Program-made: the position numbers and the translations under genes | From: Oscillospiraceae bacterium | GTDB lineage: Bacteria; Bacillota; Clostridia; Oscillospirales; Ruminococcaceae | NCBI GenBank assembly: GCA_015067185.1 | Contig: SVMZ01000029.1 | Location: 1 to 38,929 of the forward strand | DNA: 38,929 nt | Reading direction: 5' to 3' | Shown here: in pieces, positions 1-8,851 of the stretch | Position numbering within the stretch: the first letter of the stretch is position 1 | How the letters are laid out: every line of letters begins with the position of its first letter | The notes under the pieces: model-generated | Databases searched by the model: none | Told to the model about the DNA's origin: nothing | The model's input: the letters and a program-made list of their open reading frames with translations, nothing else

Positions 1-300
1 GTGAATCAATTACTTTCCGGTTTGCCCGAGAAGCTGCGGGAGGAAATTGCCGGACTTTTTGCCGAAATGGAGGCAAGAGAGAGCGATGAAGCAAAGCTGT
101 TCAAGGCTCTTGACAATATGGAAGCACTTGTCTCGCATAATGAAGCACCGATTTCCACATGGCTGCCCATGGAATATGAGATGAATCTTGTCTATGGACA
201 GGAAAATGCCGCATGGTCTTCCTGGACAAAAGAGCTGAGAAGCAACTTGAAAAAAGACACACAGGAAAAAATACAGCAGGCGAAGATGGGCAATAAATAA
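1..300 (+). CDS. HD-domain hydrolase, C-terminal fragment (5' end outside window)
   Basis: The reading frame is open from the first base and stops at 300, so the GTG at position 1 is probably an internal valine codon and the gene starts upstream. The 99 visible residues (LPEKLREEIAGLFAEMEARE, then SDEAKLFKALDNMEALV) resemble the C-terminal helices of the HDDC2/YfbR-type HD family, metal-dependent nucleoside 5'-monophosphate phosphohydrolases. In that family the helix with E-A-R-E and the A-K-x-x-K-A-L-D segment follow the HD metal site. The HD residues themselves lie off the window, so activity cannot be judged. It lies upstream of the arginine operon in the same direction, separated from it by 468 bases. 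Confidence 0.6.
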   Translation: MNQLLSGLPEKLREEIAGLFAEMEARESDEAKLFKALDNMEALVSHNEAPISTWLPMEYEMNLVYGQENAAWSSWTKELRSNLKKDTQEKIQQAKMGNK

Positions 301-379
301 TACAATTATCGGCAACTCGGAGAGAATTCTTTTCGCTCTGCCCATATTTGGTTGAATTTTAAAAAATAGGCTTATTTGC

Positions 380-408
380 TTGCAAAAATCGGATAAGTAT
401 GGTATCAT
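380..408 (+). promoter_or_regulatory. Candidate distal promoter upstream of argG
   Basis: TTGCAA (380-385) and TATCAT (403-408) are separated by 17 bases, with TGG just before the -10 hexamer (extended -10). It lies upstream of the 430-473 inverted repeat and the ARG-like boxes, so transcripts from here would carry these in the leader. Sequence-only call. Confidence 0.35.
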
Positions 409-485
409 TAAGAGTGGTTTTGAACCCTTATTTTGTCTTACTTTTTTTGCACCATAAAAAATTAAGACAAAATCAGCCTGATTTG

Positions 486-509
486 TGAATATGAATGTAT
501 AAATATTCA
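486..509 (+). promoter_or_regulatory. Two overlapping ARG-box-like ArgR operators
   Basis: TGTATAAATATTCA (496-509) matches the ArgR/AhrC consensus TGAATWWWWATTCA at 13 of 14 positions. TGAATATGAATGTA (486-499) matches at 11 of 14 and overlaps its left end. Paired boxes are usual for hexameric ArgR, which needs arginine as corepressor. No argR gene is present in the window. Confidence 0.5.
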
Positions 510-661
510 TTACTTGTCCGGCGAATATGCATATTCCGATTGTTTTTCTCCTGAGAAAAGCAGAAAACAGGCTGCGATATGTATATTTTTTCGGTTTAGT
601 TGCTTTTTTTCTTGCCTTTAAGAAGAAAAAACTGGGCATTGTTCTGAATATGCAACAAATT

Positions 662-675
662 CGAATATTTATGCA
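662..675 (+). promoter_or_regulatory. ARG-box-like operator next to the proximal promoter
   Basis: CGAATATTTATGCA matches TGAATWWWWATTCA at 12 of 14 positions. It ends 8 bases before the -35 hexamer at 684, about 165 bases downstream of the first box pair, so looping between the two sites would be possible. Confidence 0.4.
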
Positions 676-683
676 GATAAAGC

Positions 684-711
684 TTGATTTTTGCAAAAAA
701 CAGTGTATAAT
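684..711 (+). promoter_or_regulatory. Proximal promoter of the arg operon
   Basis: TTGATT (684-689), 16-base spacer, TATAAT (706-711). Predicted start of transcription is near 718, about 50 bases before the argG start codon. Confidence 0.6.
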
Positions 712-768
712 TAAACACATGGCATACAACTGCCTTGTGATATGAAAATTCCGCAGGAGGTAATATAA

Positions 769-1986
769 ATGAAAAAGTACAACAAAGTAGTATTGGCTTA
801 CTCCGGAGGTCTTGATACTTCCATCATCATCCCCTGGCTGAAGGACAACTATGGCTGCGAGATCATCGCTGTAGCAGCTGACGTTGGTCAGGGCGGCGAG
901 CTGGACGGTCTTGAAGAGAAGGCTATAAAGACCGGCGCTTCCAAGCTCTACATTGAGGACCTCAAGGATGAGTTTGTCAATGACTTCATTTTCCCCGCCA
1001 TCAAGGCCGGTGCTATCTACGAAGGCAAATATCTGCTCGGTACATCCCTTGCACGTCCTCTCATTGCAAAGCGTATCGTTGAGATCGCAAAGGCAGAGGG
1101 TGCTGACGCTATCGCACACGGCTGCACCGGTAAGGGCAACGATCAGGTTCGTTTTGAGCTGACCATCAAAGCTTTCGCTCCTGAACTCGACATCATCGCT
1201 CCCTGGCGTATCTGGGACATCAAGAGCCGTGACGAAGAGATCGATTACGCTATTGCCAAGAATGTTCCCATTCCCATCACCCGTGAGACCAACTATTCCA
1301 AAGATAAGAACCTTCTCCATCTTTCCCACGAAGGCCTTGATCTTGAAGATCCCGCAAACGAACCCATGTACGACAAGATCCTCGAGCTTGGCGTAACTCC
1401 CGAGAAGGCTCCCGACGAAGCAACCTATGTTACCATCGATTTTGAGAAGGGTACACCTGTTGCTCTCAACGGTGAGAAGATGGACGGCGTTACCATGTTC
1501 AAGAAGCTCAACGCAATCGGCGGAGCCAACGGCATCGGCATCCTCGATATGGTTGAGAACCGTCTGGTTGGTATGAAGTCCCGCGGCGTTTACGAGACTC
1601 CGGGCGGAACCATCCTCTTCCACGCTCACGATGCTCTCGAGACCATCTGCATCGATCGCGATACCGCTCACTTTAAGCGCATCATCGCTGATAAATATGC
1701 TGAATTGGCTTACTACGGACAGTGGTACACCCCGCTCTTCGAGGCTATCACCGCTTTTGTTGATTCCACTCAGCAGACTGTTACCGGCAGCGTAAAGCTC
1801 AAACTCTACAAGGGCAACATCATCAACGCCGGTATCGTCAGCCCCTATTCCCTCTATTCTGAGGAATTCGCTTCCTTCGGTGAAGAGGAAGTTTACAATC
1901 AGTATGACGCTGAAGGCTTCATCAACCTCTTCGGTCTCCCGATGAAGATTAAGGCTCTGCTCGATCAGGAACGCGGCAATAAGTAA
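769..1986 (+). CDS. argG: Argininosuccinate synthase
   Basis: This ATP-dependent enzyme condenses citrulline and aspartate to argininosuccinate, the penultimate step of arginine synthesis, in the cytoplasm. The 405-residue product has the usual family length. Near the N-terminus it has the N-type ATP pyrophosphatase P-loop AYSGGLDTS (about residues 10-18), followed by the conserved stretches [13 protein letters not shown] and [11 protein letters not shown] typical of ArgG. The ATG start is preceded by AGGAGG at a good distance. It is the first gene of the operon, with argH following after a 91-base gap that contains a stem-loop (2008-2037). The upstream ARG-like boxes suggest arginine repression. 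The identification is secure. Confidence 0.97.
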   Translation: MKKYNKVVLAYSGGLDTSIIIPWLKDNYGCEIIAVAADVGQGGELDGLEEKAIKTGASKLYIEDLKDEFVNDFIFPAIKAGAIYEGKYLLGTSLARPLIAKRIVEIAKAEGADAIAHGCTGKGNDQVRFELTIKAFAPELDIIAPWRIWDIKSRDEEIDYAIAKNVPIPITRETNYSKDKNLLHLSHEGLDLEDPANEPMYDKILELGVTPEKAPDEATYVTIDFEKGTPVALNGEKMDGVTMFKKLNAIGGANGIGILDMVENRLVGMKSRGVYETPGGTILFHAHDALETICIDRDTAHFKRIIADKYAELAYYGQWYTPLFEAITAFVDSTQQTVTGSVKLKLYKGNIINAGIVSPYSLYSEEFASFGEEEVYNQYDAEGFINLFGLPMKIKALLDQERGNK

Positions 1987-2007
1987 TTAAAAAACAGATT
2001 TTTCGAT

Positions 2008-2037
2008 GCCGGAGCGGTCTGAAAGGGTCGCTCCGGC
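2008..2037 (+). other. Intercistronic stem-loop between argG and argH
   Basis: GCCGGAGCG (2008-2016) and CGCTCCGGC (2029-2037) form a perfect 9-bp GC-rich stem with a 12-base loop. It is followed by an A-rich stretch and only a short T run, so it resembles a weak terminator or an mRNA-stabilising element rather than a full stop of transcription. Confidence 0.5.
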
Positions 2038-2077
2038 AAAATTAGATTTTATAAAACATCGGAGAAATGGTGATCTT

Positions 2078-3448
2078 ATGAAACTCTGGGCAGGTAGGTT
2101 CAAAAAAGAGGTAGACAGTCGGGTCAATGACTTCAACTCATCCATATCGTTTGATTCAAGAATGTATAAAGAGGATATCGAAGGCAGCATCGCACATGCC
2201 ACCATGCTGGCCGATTGCGGTATTATCTCCGTGGAAGACCGCGACCTTATCACTGCGGGACTGGAGAGAATCGGAGAGGAGATCAGCGCTGGGGAACTGG
2301 AACTGGATCCCGAAGCAGAAGATATCCATATGTTTATCGAGGCAGAGCTGACCAAACGCATCGGTGATGCCGGCAAGCGTCTGCACACAGCCAGATCCAG
2401 AAATGATCAGGTGGCTGTGGATATTCACCTCTATCTCAAAAAAGAACTGGCCAATATCCCACCAATGATCAAAAAGCTGATCCATGTTCTGCTGGTGAAG
2501 GCAGAACAGGGTGCAGATATGGTTATGCCGGGATATACACACCTTCAGAGAGCCCAGCCGATCACCTTCGGTCATCATTTGATGGCATATGTTCAGATGT
2601 TCCTGAGGGATATTGACAGGTTCAAGGATGCCCTCAAACGTATCGATGAGATGCCACTGGGAAGCGGTGCGCTTGCCGGTACCACCTATCCCATCAACCG
2701 TGAAATGACAAGAAAGCTGCTCAACTTCAAAAGGGTAAGCGCAAACTCACTGGACGGTGTATCTGACAGAGATTTCTGTCTGGATGCCGCCTATGCCATG
2801 TCGGTGCTGATGATGCATCTCTCCCGTTTTTCCGAGGAAATCATCCTCTGGTGCTCCTGGGAGTTTAAATTTATCGAGTTGGATGATGCTTTCTCCACCG
2901 GCTCATCCATCATGCCGCAGAAGAAGAATCCGGATATTGCCGAGCTGGTAAGAGGTAAAACCGGAAGAGTATACGGTGACCTGACAACACTGCTGACCAT
3001 GATGAAAGGTCTCCCCCTTGCTTACAACAAGGATATGCAGGAGGATAAGGAAGCGGTGTTTGATGCTCTGGACACAGCCAAAATGTGTCTGGAGGTATTT
3101 ACACCAATGATTGAAACCATGCGCCCGCTGCCTGAAAATATGCGTGCTGCAGCAGCAAAAGGCTTCATCAATGCAACGGACTGTGCTGACTATCTGGTCA
3201 AAAAAGGTATGGCATTCCGTGATGCATATAAAATAACCGGTGAGCTGGTTGCCGAGTGCATTGACCTTTCGCTCACACTGGAAACACTTCCCCTTGAAAA
3301 TTATAAACGCAAAACAGAAATATTTGATGATGGAATATACCAGGCAATTTCGCTTGAAAAGTGTGTGAAGGACAGAGGCTGTATCGGCGGTCCCGCTACG
3401 GTAATGAACCAGATCAAACAGGCGAAGATGCTGTTGGAAGAGATATAA
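2078..3448 (+). CDS. argH: Argininosuccinate lyase
   Basis: It splits argininosuccinate into arginine and fumarate, the last step of the pathway. The product is 456 residues when started at the ATG at 2078, behind GGAGAA (2061-2066). The same frame is open from an ATG at 2006, but that 24-residue extension runs through the intercistronic stem-loop and does not resemble the family, whose members start M-x-LWxGRF. The fumarase/aspartase superfamily signature GSSIMPQKKNPD begins near residue 275 and holds the catalytic serine loop. TARSRNDQ and YTHLQRAQP are also conserved. It is co-transcribed with argG and argC. Confidence 0.96.
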   Translation: MKLWAGRFKKEVDSRVNDFNSSISFDSRMYKEDIEGSIAHATMLADCGIISVEDRDLITAGLERIGEEISAGELELDPEAEDIHMFIEAELTKRIGDAGKRLHTARSRNDQVAVDIHLYLKKELANIPPMIKKLIHVLLVKAEQGADMVMPGYTHLQRAQPITFGHHLMAYVQMFLRDIDRFKDALKRIDEMPLGSGALAGTTYPINREMTRKLLNFKRVSANSLDGVSDRDFCLDAAYAMSVLMMHLSRFSEEIILWCSWEFKFIELDDAFSTGSSIMPQKKNPDIAELVRGKTGRVYGDLTTLLTMMKGLPLAYNKDMQEDKEAVFDALDTAKMCLEVFTPMIETMRPLPENMRAAAAKGFINATDCADYLVKKGMAFRDAYKITGELVAECIDLSLTLETLPLENYKRKTEIFDDGIYQAISLEKCVKDRGCIGGPATVMNQIKQAKMLLEEI

Positions 3449-3486
3449 AACAGAAAGAAGAACGATTCAGAAAGGATGGCTGAACA

Positions 3487-4521
3487 ATGATAAATGTCGG
3501 AATTATCGGAGCAACAGGATATGCAGGAGCAGAGCTGGTTCGTCTGCTGATCGGACATCCCGAGGCAAAGATCGTTGCCATGAGCTCTGTAACCTATGAA
3601 GGTAAAAAACTCTCCGAGGTATTCCCGAATTTTGAGGGAATCACCGATGAGCTTCTCACCGATATGGATACCGTTGTGGAAAAATCGCAGGTGGTTTTTG
3701 CATCTCTTCCCCACGGTCTCAGCGAGCCCATTGCACGCAAGTGCTATGATAAGGGCGCCCTCTTTATTGATCTGGGCGCAGATTTCAGACTTCACGACGA
3801 AGCCGACTACCAGAAGTGGTATAAGCTTGACTATAAAGATCCCGAACTGCACGAAAAGGCTGTCTACTCTCTCTGCGAGCTTTGCAGAGACAAAATCAAA
3901 GAGGCAAAGATCATCGGCAACCCGGGATGCTATCCCACCAGTATTTCCCTTGGTCTCTATCCCCTGCTCAAAGCCGGTGTTGTGAGAACTAACTCTGTGA
4001 TCATTGACTCCAAGTCCGGTGTTACCGGCGCGGGAAGAGGTCTTACGCTGGGAACCCATTACCCTGAATGCAACGAAGCAATTTCAGCCTATAAGGTAGC
4101 TTCCCACCGTCATACCCCGGAGATTGAGCAGATGCTCTCCGAGATTGCCGGTGAAAAGGTCACCATCACCTTTGTTCCCCATCTGCTTCCCGTTAACAGA
4201 GGTATTCTCTCCACCATTTATGTGGATCTCACCAAAGACATCTCTGCGGAAGAAATCAGAAAACTCTATACCGATGCCTATGCAAACGAAAAGTTTGTAC
4301 GCGTGCTGCCGGAGGGAACCTTTGCAAACATCAGAAATGTCCGCTGCTCCAACTACTGCGATATTTCTATCCATCCCGATCCCAGAACCGGTCGTGTTAT
4401 CATCACCTCCGCCATTGACAACATGGTCAAGGGTGCGGCAGGACAGGCAATACAGAACATGAACATCGTTCTCGGTTTTGCCGAGGACTGCGGACTGAAC
4501 ATGGTCCCGAACATCTTTTAA
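3487..4521 (+). CDS. argC: N-acetyl-gamma-glutamyl-phosphate reductase
   Basis: It reduces N-acetylglutamyl-5-phosphate to the semialdehyde with NADPH, the third step of the acetylated ornithine pathway. The 344 residues start with the Rossmann nucleotide-binding motif GIIGATGYAGAELVRLL. The catalytic cysteine lies in GNPGCYPTS (Cys148), and the conserved histidine region ASHRHTPEIEQ follows. Length and motifs match the long ArgC form. The start ATG is preceded by AAAGGA, and argJ begins 15 bases after the stop. Confidence 0.96.
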   Translation: MINVGIIGATGYAGAELVRLLIGHPEAKIVAMSSVTYEGKKLSEVFPNFEGITDELLTDMDTVVEKSQVVFASLPHGLSEPIARKCYDKGALFIDLGADFRLHDEADYQKWYKLDYKDPELHEKAVYSLCELCRDKIKEAKIIGNPGCYPTSISLGLYPLLKAGVVRTNSVIIDSKSGVTGAGRGLTLGTHYPECNEAISAYKVASHRHTPEIEQMLSEIAGEKVTITFVPHLLPVNRGILSTIYVDLTKDISAEEIRKLYTDAYANEKFVRVLPEGTFANIRNVRCSNYCDISIHPDPRTGRVIITSAIDNMVKGAAGQAIQNMNIVLGFAEDCGLNMVPNIF

Positions 4522-4536
4522 GGAGGCTGCATCAAT

Positions 4537-5769
4537 ATGAACATCACCGAAAACTTCAAGTTTGTCGGCGGCGGAGTCTGTGCTGCAAAAGGCTTCAAAG
4601 CTGCCGGAATCCACTGTGGTATCCGTAAGAATCGTGATAAATATGATCTTGCTATGATTGCTGCGGAAAAAGAATGTGCAGCAGCTGCCGTATATACCCA
4701 GAACAAGGTCAAGGGTGCTCCCATTGCCGTTACCCGTGATAACATCGCCAACGGATATGCCAGAGCTGTGATCTGCAACAGCGGAAATGCCAACACCTGC
4801 AACGGCGACGGCGTGGAAAAGGCAAGAATGATGTGTGATATCGCAGCAGAAGCACTGGGAATCTCCACCAACGATATTATTGTTGCATCCACCGGCGTTA
4901 TCGGTCAGACCCTTCCCATTGAGCCCATTGCCCAGCACACCAAGGCTCTTGCAGCAAAGCTCTCCGAGAACGGAAGCAGCGATGCCAACCTCGCTATTAT
5001 GACCACCGATACCCGCCAGAAGGAAGTTGCCGTTGAGTTTGAACTGGACGGAAAGCTCTGCCATGTGGGCGGAATTGCCAAGGGCTCCGGTATGATCCAT
5101 CCCAACATGGCCACCATGCTTGGTTTTCTTACCACCGATGTCAGCATTGCTCCTGCAGCTCTCCAGAAGGCACTCAGCAGCTGCATCGCAGACACCTTCA
5201 ACATGGTAAGCGTTGACGGCGATACCTCCACCAATGATATGGTCTGCATCCTCGCAAACGGCGAAGCAGGCAACGATATGATCGACGGCGACGGGAAGAA
5301 TGCAGAGATATTCACTCAAGCCCTCTTTACCGTTTGCAGATATATTGCACGCGAACTTGCCAGAGACGGCGAAGGTGCTACCCGCCTGATTGAGTGCACC
5401 GTCAAAGGTGCCGGCACGGTTATGGATGCCAAGATCGCTGCCAAGAGTGTTATTACCTCCAGCCTGTTCAAGGCTGCTGTATTCGGTGCCGATGCAAACT
5501 GGGGCCGTGTTCTGTGTGCCATCGGTTATTCCGGCGCAGAGTTTGATCCTCTGAAAGTAGATGTGGATATGTCCTCCCGCAAGGGCACCATTGCTGTCTG
5601 CCGTGCAGGCTATGGCGTGGAATTCTCCGAAGAGGAAGCCAAGGTTGTGCTCAGCGAGGATGAGATCTTTGTCAACCTCGATCTGCACTGCGGCGATTGT
5701 GAAGCAACTGCTTTCGGCTGCGACCTCACCTATGACTATGTAAAGATCAATGGAGACTATCGTACCTGA
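4537..5769 (+). CDS. argJ: Bifunctional glutamate N-acetyltransferase / ornithine acetyltransferase
   Basis: ArgJ moves the acetyl group from N-acetylornithine to glutamate. In many Firmicutes it also makes acetylglutamate from acetyl-CoA, so the pathway can run as a cycle. The 410-residue precursor has the self-cleavage motif KGSGMIHPNMATML, with the nucleophilic threonine at about position 193, so alpha and beta chains are expected after autoproteolysis. NSGNANTCNG and the C-terminal DLTYDYVKINGDYRT are also typical. No argA or argE lies in the window, which fits a cyclic pathway. Whether it is mono- or bifunctional cannot be read from the sequence. Confidence 0.95.
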   Translation: MNITENFKFVGGGVCAAKGFKAAGIHCGIRKNRDKYDLAMIAAEKECAAAAVYTQNKVKGAPIAVTRDNIANGYARAVICNSGNANTCNGDGVEKARMMCDIAAEALGISTNDIIVASTGVIGQTLPIEPIAQHTKALAAKLSENGSSDANLAIMTTDTRQKEVAVEFELDGKLCHVGGIAKGSGMIHPNMATMLGFLTTDVSIAPAALQKALSSCIADTFNMVSVDGDTSTNDMVCILANGEAGNDMIDGDGKNAEIFTQALFTVCRYIARELARDGEGATRLIECTVKGAGTVMDAKIAAKSVITSSLFKAAVFGADANWGRVLCAIGYSGAEFDPLKVDVDMSSRKGTIAVCRAGYGVEFSEEEAKVVLSEDEIFVNLDLHCGDCEATAFGCDLTYDYVKINGDYRT

Positions 5770-5811
5770 TAAAAAAGAGAGAACGGTCACCAACGGCCGA
5801 CAGGAGGATTT

Positions 5812-6663
5812 ATGACGAATCAGGATAAGGCGCAAGTGCTGATAAAAGCCCTGCCCTATATACAGAAATATTCCGGCAAAATCGTTGTTATTAAATACGG
5901 CGGAAATGCCATGACCAACGATCTGCTCAAAAACTCCGTTATGAACGATCTGATCCTGCTGAATCTTGTGGGAATCAAGGTTGTGCTGGTACATGGCGGC
6001 GGACCCGAGATTTCCGACATGATGAAGAGACTTGGTTTGGAGTCTAAATTCATCGGCGGTCTCAGATACACCGATGCAGAGACAGCCAAGGTTGTGCAGA
6101 TGGTTCTTGCAGGCAAGACCAATAAGGATCTTGTTGCTCTGCTTCAGCGCAGCGGCGGAAGAGCGATCGGTCTCTGCGGCATCGACGGCGGCATGATCAA
6201 AGCCAAAAAGCACGAGGGCGAGTTTGATCTGGGCTTTGTCGGCGATGTCACCGATATCGACCCGTCTCCTATTCTGGATGCCCTGAAAAACGGTTATATC
6301 CCTGTTATCTCAACAGTGGGCTGCGACAACGAAGGCAATGTTTATAACATCAATGCCGATACAGCAGCAGCTGAGATTGCTGCCAAACTTGGTGCAGAAA
6401 ATATCATTCTCATGACCGATATCAGAGGTTTGCTCAGAGATAAAGATGACGAATCCACACTGATCCCGGTGGTCAACGTCAGTGAAGTTCCCAATTTGAT
6501 CCGTCAGGGAATCATCTCCGGCGGTATGATTCCGAAGATTGAGTGCTGTGTTGAGGCTGTCAGACGAGGTGTCAACCGCGCATTTATTATCGACGGCAGA
6601 ATTGATCACTCCATACTTATAGAAATGCTTTCGGATGAAGGCATTGGAACCATGTTCCTGTGA
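5812..6663 (+). CDS. argB: Acetylglutamate kinase
   Basis: It phosphorylates N-acetylglutamate with ATP, the second and usually arginine-inhibited step. The 283-residue product belongs to the amino acid kinase family. It has KYGGNAM near residue 28 (phosphate-binding lysine and glycine loop), VLVHGGGPEI, and the C-terminal GGMIPKIECC segment, with substrate residues NINADTAAAEIA. The start is behind GGAGGA. It lies 42 bases after argJ and 21 bases before argD. An N-terminal helix (AQVLIKALPYIQKYSG) like that of arginine-sensitive hexameric kinases is present, so feedback inhibition is plausible but inferred. Confidence 0.96.
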   Translation: MTNQDKAQVLIKALPYIQKYSGKIVVIKYGGNAMTNDLLKNSVMNDLILLNLVGIKVVLVHGGGPEISDMMKRLGLESKFIGGLRYTDAETAKVVQMVLAGKTNKDLVALLQRSGGRAIGLCGIDGGMIKAKKHEGEFDLGFVGDVTDIDPSPILDALKNGYIPVISTVGCDNEGNVYNINADTAAAEIAAKLGAENIILMTDIRGLLRDKDDESTLIPVVNVSEVPNLIRQGIISGGMIPKIECCVEAVRRGVNRAFIIDGRIDHSILIEMLSDEGIGTMFL

Positions 6664-6684
6664 TCTGACACGGAAGGAAGTAAG

Positions 6685-7881
6685 ATGAAAATGAACTATA
6701 CACATAACGATATCGTAGAACTCTACGATCAGTATGTTGCCCACACCTATGGTCGTTTTGCACTGACTGCCGTTTCCGGCAGCGGTGTAACCTGCACCGA
6801 TATTAATGGCAAAGAATATATCGATTTTACATCCGGAATCGGCGTAAATGCTCTTGGTTTCTGTGATGAGAAGTGGGCCGAGGCGGTTTCCAAACAGAGC
6901 AAAACCCTCAACCACACATCCAACCTTTATTACACCCTTCCGGGCGGTCTCCTTGCCAAGGCACTCTGTGAGCGTTCCGGTATGAGCCGTGTTTTCTTCG
7001 GAAACTCCGGCGCTGAGGCAAACGAAGGCGCCATCAAGGCAGCAAAAGCCTACAGCTTTAAGAAATATAACAATGAGAAGAGAACCAAGGTTATCTCGCT
7101 GGTGAACTCCTTCCACGGGCGTACCATCACCACCTTGGCAGCCACCGGTCAGGAACATTATCATCAGATATTCTTCCCCTTCACTGCCGGATTTGAATAT
7201 GCTGAGGCAAACAATATTGACAGCGTAAAAGCATTGGTTGACGACGACACCTGTGCCATCATCATGGAAATGGTTCAGGGCGAGGGCGGCGTTATTGCTT
7301 TGGATAAAGAGTTTGTTCAGGCAGTCAGAGCACTCTGCGATGAGAAAGATATCATTCTCATTGTTGATGAGGTTCAGACCGGTATCGGACGTACCGGCAA
7401 GCTGTTTGCCTATCAGAATTACGATATTCTTCCCGATGTGGTCTCCTCTGCAAAGGGGCTCGGCGGCGGCCTTCCCATTGGCGCCGTACTGCTGGGAGAA
7501 AAGACAAAGGATGCCTTGGCAGCCGGTGAACACGGTTCCACATTCGGTGCCAACCCCATCTGCTGCGCAGGCGGTTTGGCTGTGATGGAACGTCTGACCG
7601 ATGAATTCCTCGCAGAGGTTGCCGCCAAAGGCGAATATATTCGCAGCAAACTGCAAGGTATGCCCAAGGTTACAGCCCTCTCCGGTCTTGGCATGATGAT
7701 CGGAATTCAGATTGAGGGAGCCACAGCAAAGGCTGTTGCTGCCAAGTGCCTTGAGAAAGGCCTGTTGGTTCTGACCGCAAAAGACAGAGTCAGATTGCTT
7801 CCGCCGTTGGTCATTGATTATACAGATATTGATAAAGGCCTTGAAATTTTACAAAATGTATTGAAGGAGTGCGACGAATGA
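6685..7881 (+). CDS. argD: Acetylornithine aminotransferase
   Basis: This PLP-dependent class III aminotransferase converts N-acetylglutamate semialdehyde and glutamate to N-acetylornithine and 2-oxoglutarate. The 398 residues include the phosphate-binding GNSGAEANEGAIKAAK, the cofactor-contacting IIVDEVQTGIGRTG and the Schiff-base lysine (about Lys257) in SSAKGLGGGLPIGAV. The family also includes succinyldiaminopimelate and ornithine aminotransferases. The position between argB and argF supports acetylornithine as the main substrate. Its stop overlaps the argF start (ATGA). Confidence 0.95.
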   Translation: MKMNYTHNDIVELYDQYVAHTYGRFALTAVSGSGVTCTDINGKEYIDFTSGIGVNALGFCDEKWAEAVSKQSKTLNHTSNLYYTLPGGLLAKALCERSGMSRVFFGNSGAEANEGAIKAAKAYSFKKYNNEKRTKVISLVNSFHGRTITTLAATGQEHYHQIFFPFTAGFEYAEANNIDSVKALVDDDTCAIIMEMVQGEGGVIALDKEFVQAVRALCDEKDIILIVDEVQTGIGRTGKLFAYQNYDILPDVVSSAKGLGGGLPIGAVLLGEKTKDALAAGEHGSTFGANPICCAGGLAVMERLTDEFLAEVAAKGEYIRSKLQGMPKVTALSGLGMMIGIQIEGATAKAVAAKCLEKGLLVLTAKDRVRLLPPLVIDYTDIDKGLEILQNVLKECDE

Positions 7882-8795
7882 ATCACTTTTTAAAGCTTCT
7901 CGACCATAGCTGCGACGAGATCACCGCGCTGCTCAACCTCGCCGACCAGCTTAAATATGAAAACAAACACAACATCCCCCATCATCATCTGGCTGGTAAA
8001 ACACTTGCCATGATTTTCACCAAGTCCTCTACCCGTACCCGCGTTTCTTTCGAAACCGGTATGTATCAGCTGGGCGGATTCCCCATGTTCCTCTCCGGAA
8101 ACGATCTGCAGCTTGGCCGCGGAGAACCCATTGCCGATACCGCACGTGTTCTCTCCCGTTATGTCAACGGTATCATGATCCGTACCTTCAAACAGCAGGA
8201 TGTTGAGGATCTGGCTACTTACGGCAGCATTCCCATCATCAACGGCCTCACCGATTTTGCCCATCCCTGCCAGGTGCTTGCCGACCTCATGACCATCCGT
8301 GAGCACAAGGGCAGACTGGATGGCATCAAGCTCTGCTACATCGGTGACGGAAACAACATGGCCAACTCCCTTATCGTTGGCGGACTCAAGACCGGCATGA
8401 AGGTCTCCATCGGTACACCGAAGGCATATCAGCCCGACAAGACTGTCCTTGATTTTGCAGAGGGTAACCCCAACTTCACCCTCACAGACGATATCTTTGA
8501 GGCTGCCGCAGATGCAGACGTTATCTACACCGACGTTTGGGCTTCCATGGGTCAGGAAGGCGAAGCAGAAGAGCGCAAAAAGGTCTTTAAGGGATACCAC
8601 GTTGGACGTGAGCTTGTTGCTGTTGCCAAGCCGGATGTTATGCTTCAGCACTGCCTGCCTGCACACCGCGGTGAGGAAATCTCTGATGAGATGTTTGAGG
8701 CTCATGCAAATGAGATCTTTGATGAGGCCGAAAACCGTCTCCATGCACAGAAGGCTGTTCTTCTCACACTGATGAACCCGGATGCAATCAGATAA
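7878..8795 (+). CDS. argF: Ornithine carbamoyltransferase
   Basis: It joins ornithine and carbamoyl phosphate to citrulline. The 305-residue product has the carbamoyl-phosphate motif SSTRTR, HPCQ, the ornithine-specific SMGQE loop and HCLPAHRGEE near the C-terminus, which together separate it from aspartate carbamoyltransferase. The chosen ATG at 7878 overlaps the argD stop by four bases (ATGA) and is preceded by GAAGGAG. A start three codons upstream (7869) would lie within that ribosome binding site. It is the last gene of the operon and is followed by a strong terminator. Confidence 0.96.
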   Translation: MNHFLKLLDHSCDEITALLNLADQLKYENKHNIPHHHLAGKTLAMIFTKSSTRTRVSFETGMYQLGGFPMFLSGNDLQLGRGEPIADTARVLSRYVNGIMIRTFKQQDVEDLATYGSIPIINGLTDFAHPCQVLADLMTIREHKGRLDGIKLCYIGDGNNMANSLIVGGLKTGMKVSIGTPKAYQPDKTVLDFAEGNPNFTLTDDIFEAAADADVIYTDVWASMGQEGEAEERKKVFKGYHVGRELVAVAKPDVMLQHCLPAHRGEEISDEMFEAHANEIFDEAENRLHAQKAVLLTLMNPDAIR

Positions 8796-8811
8796 TTGAA
8801 ATTAAAATGAG

Positions 8812-8845
8812 AAAGGAACAGACTGAAAATGTCTGTTCCTTTTTT
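8812..8845 (+). terminator. Intrinsic terminator of the arg operon
   Basis: AAGGAACAGAC (8813-8823) pairs perfectly with GTCTGTTCCTT (8831-8841) around the loop TGAAAAT, followed by a T run. It lies 17 bases after the argF stop. Confidence 0.9.
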
Positions 8846-8851
8846 GATGCG

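Larger units (their letters stand above)
301..768 (+). promoter_or_regulatory. Long regulatory region upstream of the arg operon
   Basis: This AT-rich 468-base gap holds no convincing gene. From left to right it contains a possible extended -10 promoter (380-408), a long AT-rich inverted repeat (430-473), two overlapping ARG-box-like sites (486-509), a perfect palindrome GAATATGCATATTC (523-536), a further ARG-box-like site (662-675), a promoter (684-711) and the argG ribosome binding site AGGAGG (755-760). A 72-codon frame at 527-745 runs through these sites and has no good ribosome binding site, so it is not called. The arrangement suggests regulation by an ArgR-type repressor. Confidence 0.6.

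Noticed and set aside
527..745. 72-codon open frame on the plus strand before argG
   Set aside because: No ribosome binding site, odd composition, and it overlaps ARG-like boxes and the arg promoter.
301..768. T-box or other known riboswitch before argG
   Set aside because: No T-box sequence, specifier hairpin or other riboswitch core was recognised. ARG-like boxes explain the region better.
10..1671. Long minus-strand open frame across the HD fragment and argG
   Set aside because: It is the antisense shadow of argG. No family resemblance is visible and it crosses the arg promoter region.
4084..6213. 709-codon minus-strand open frame across argC, argJ and argB
   Set aside because: Antisense shadow caused by codon bias. 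The plus-strand genes are certain.
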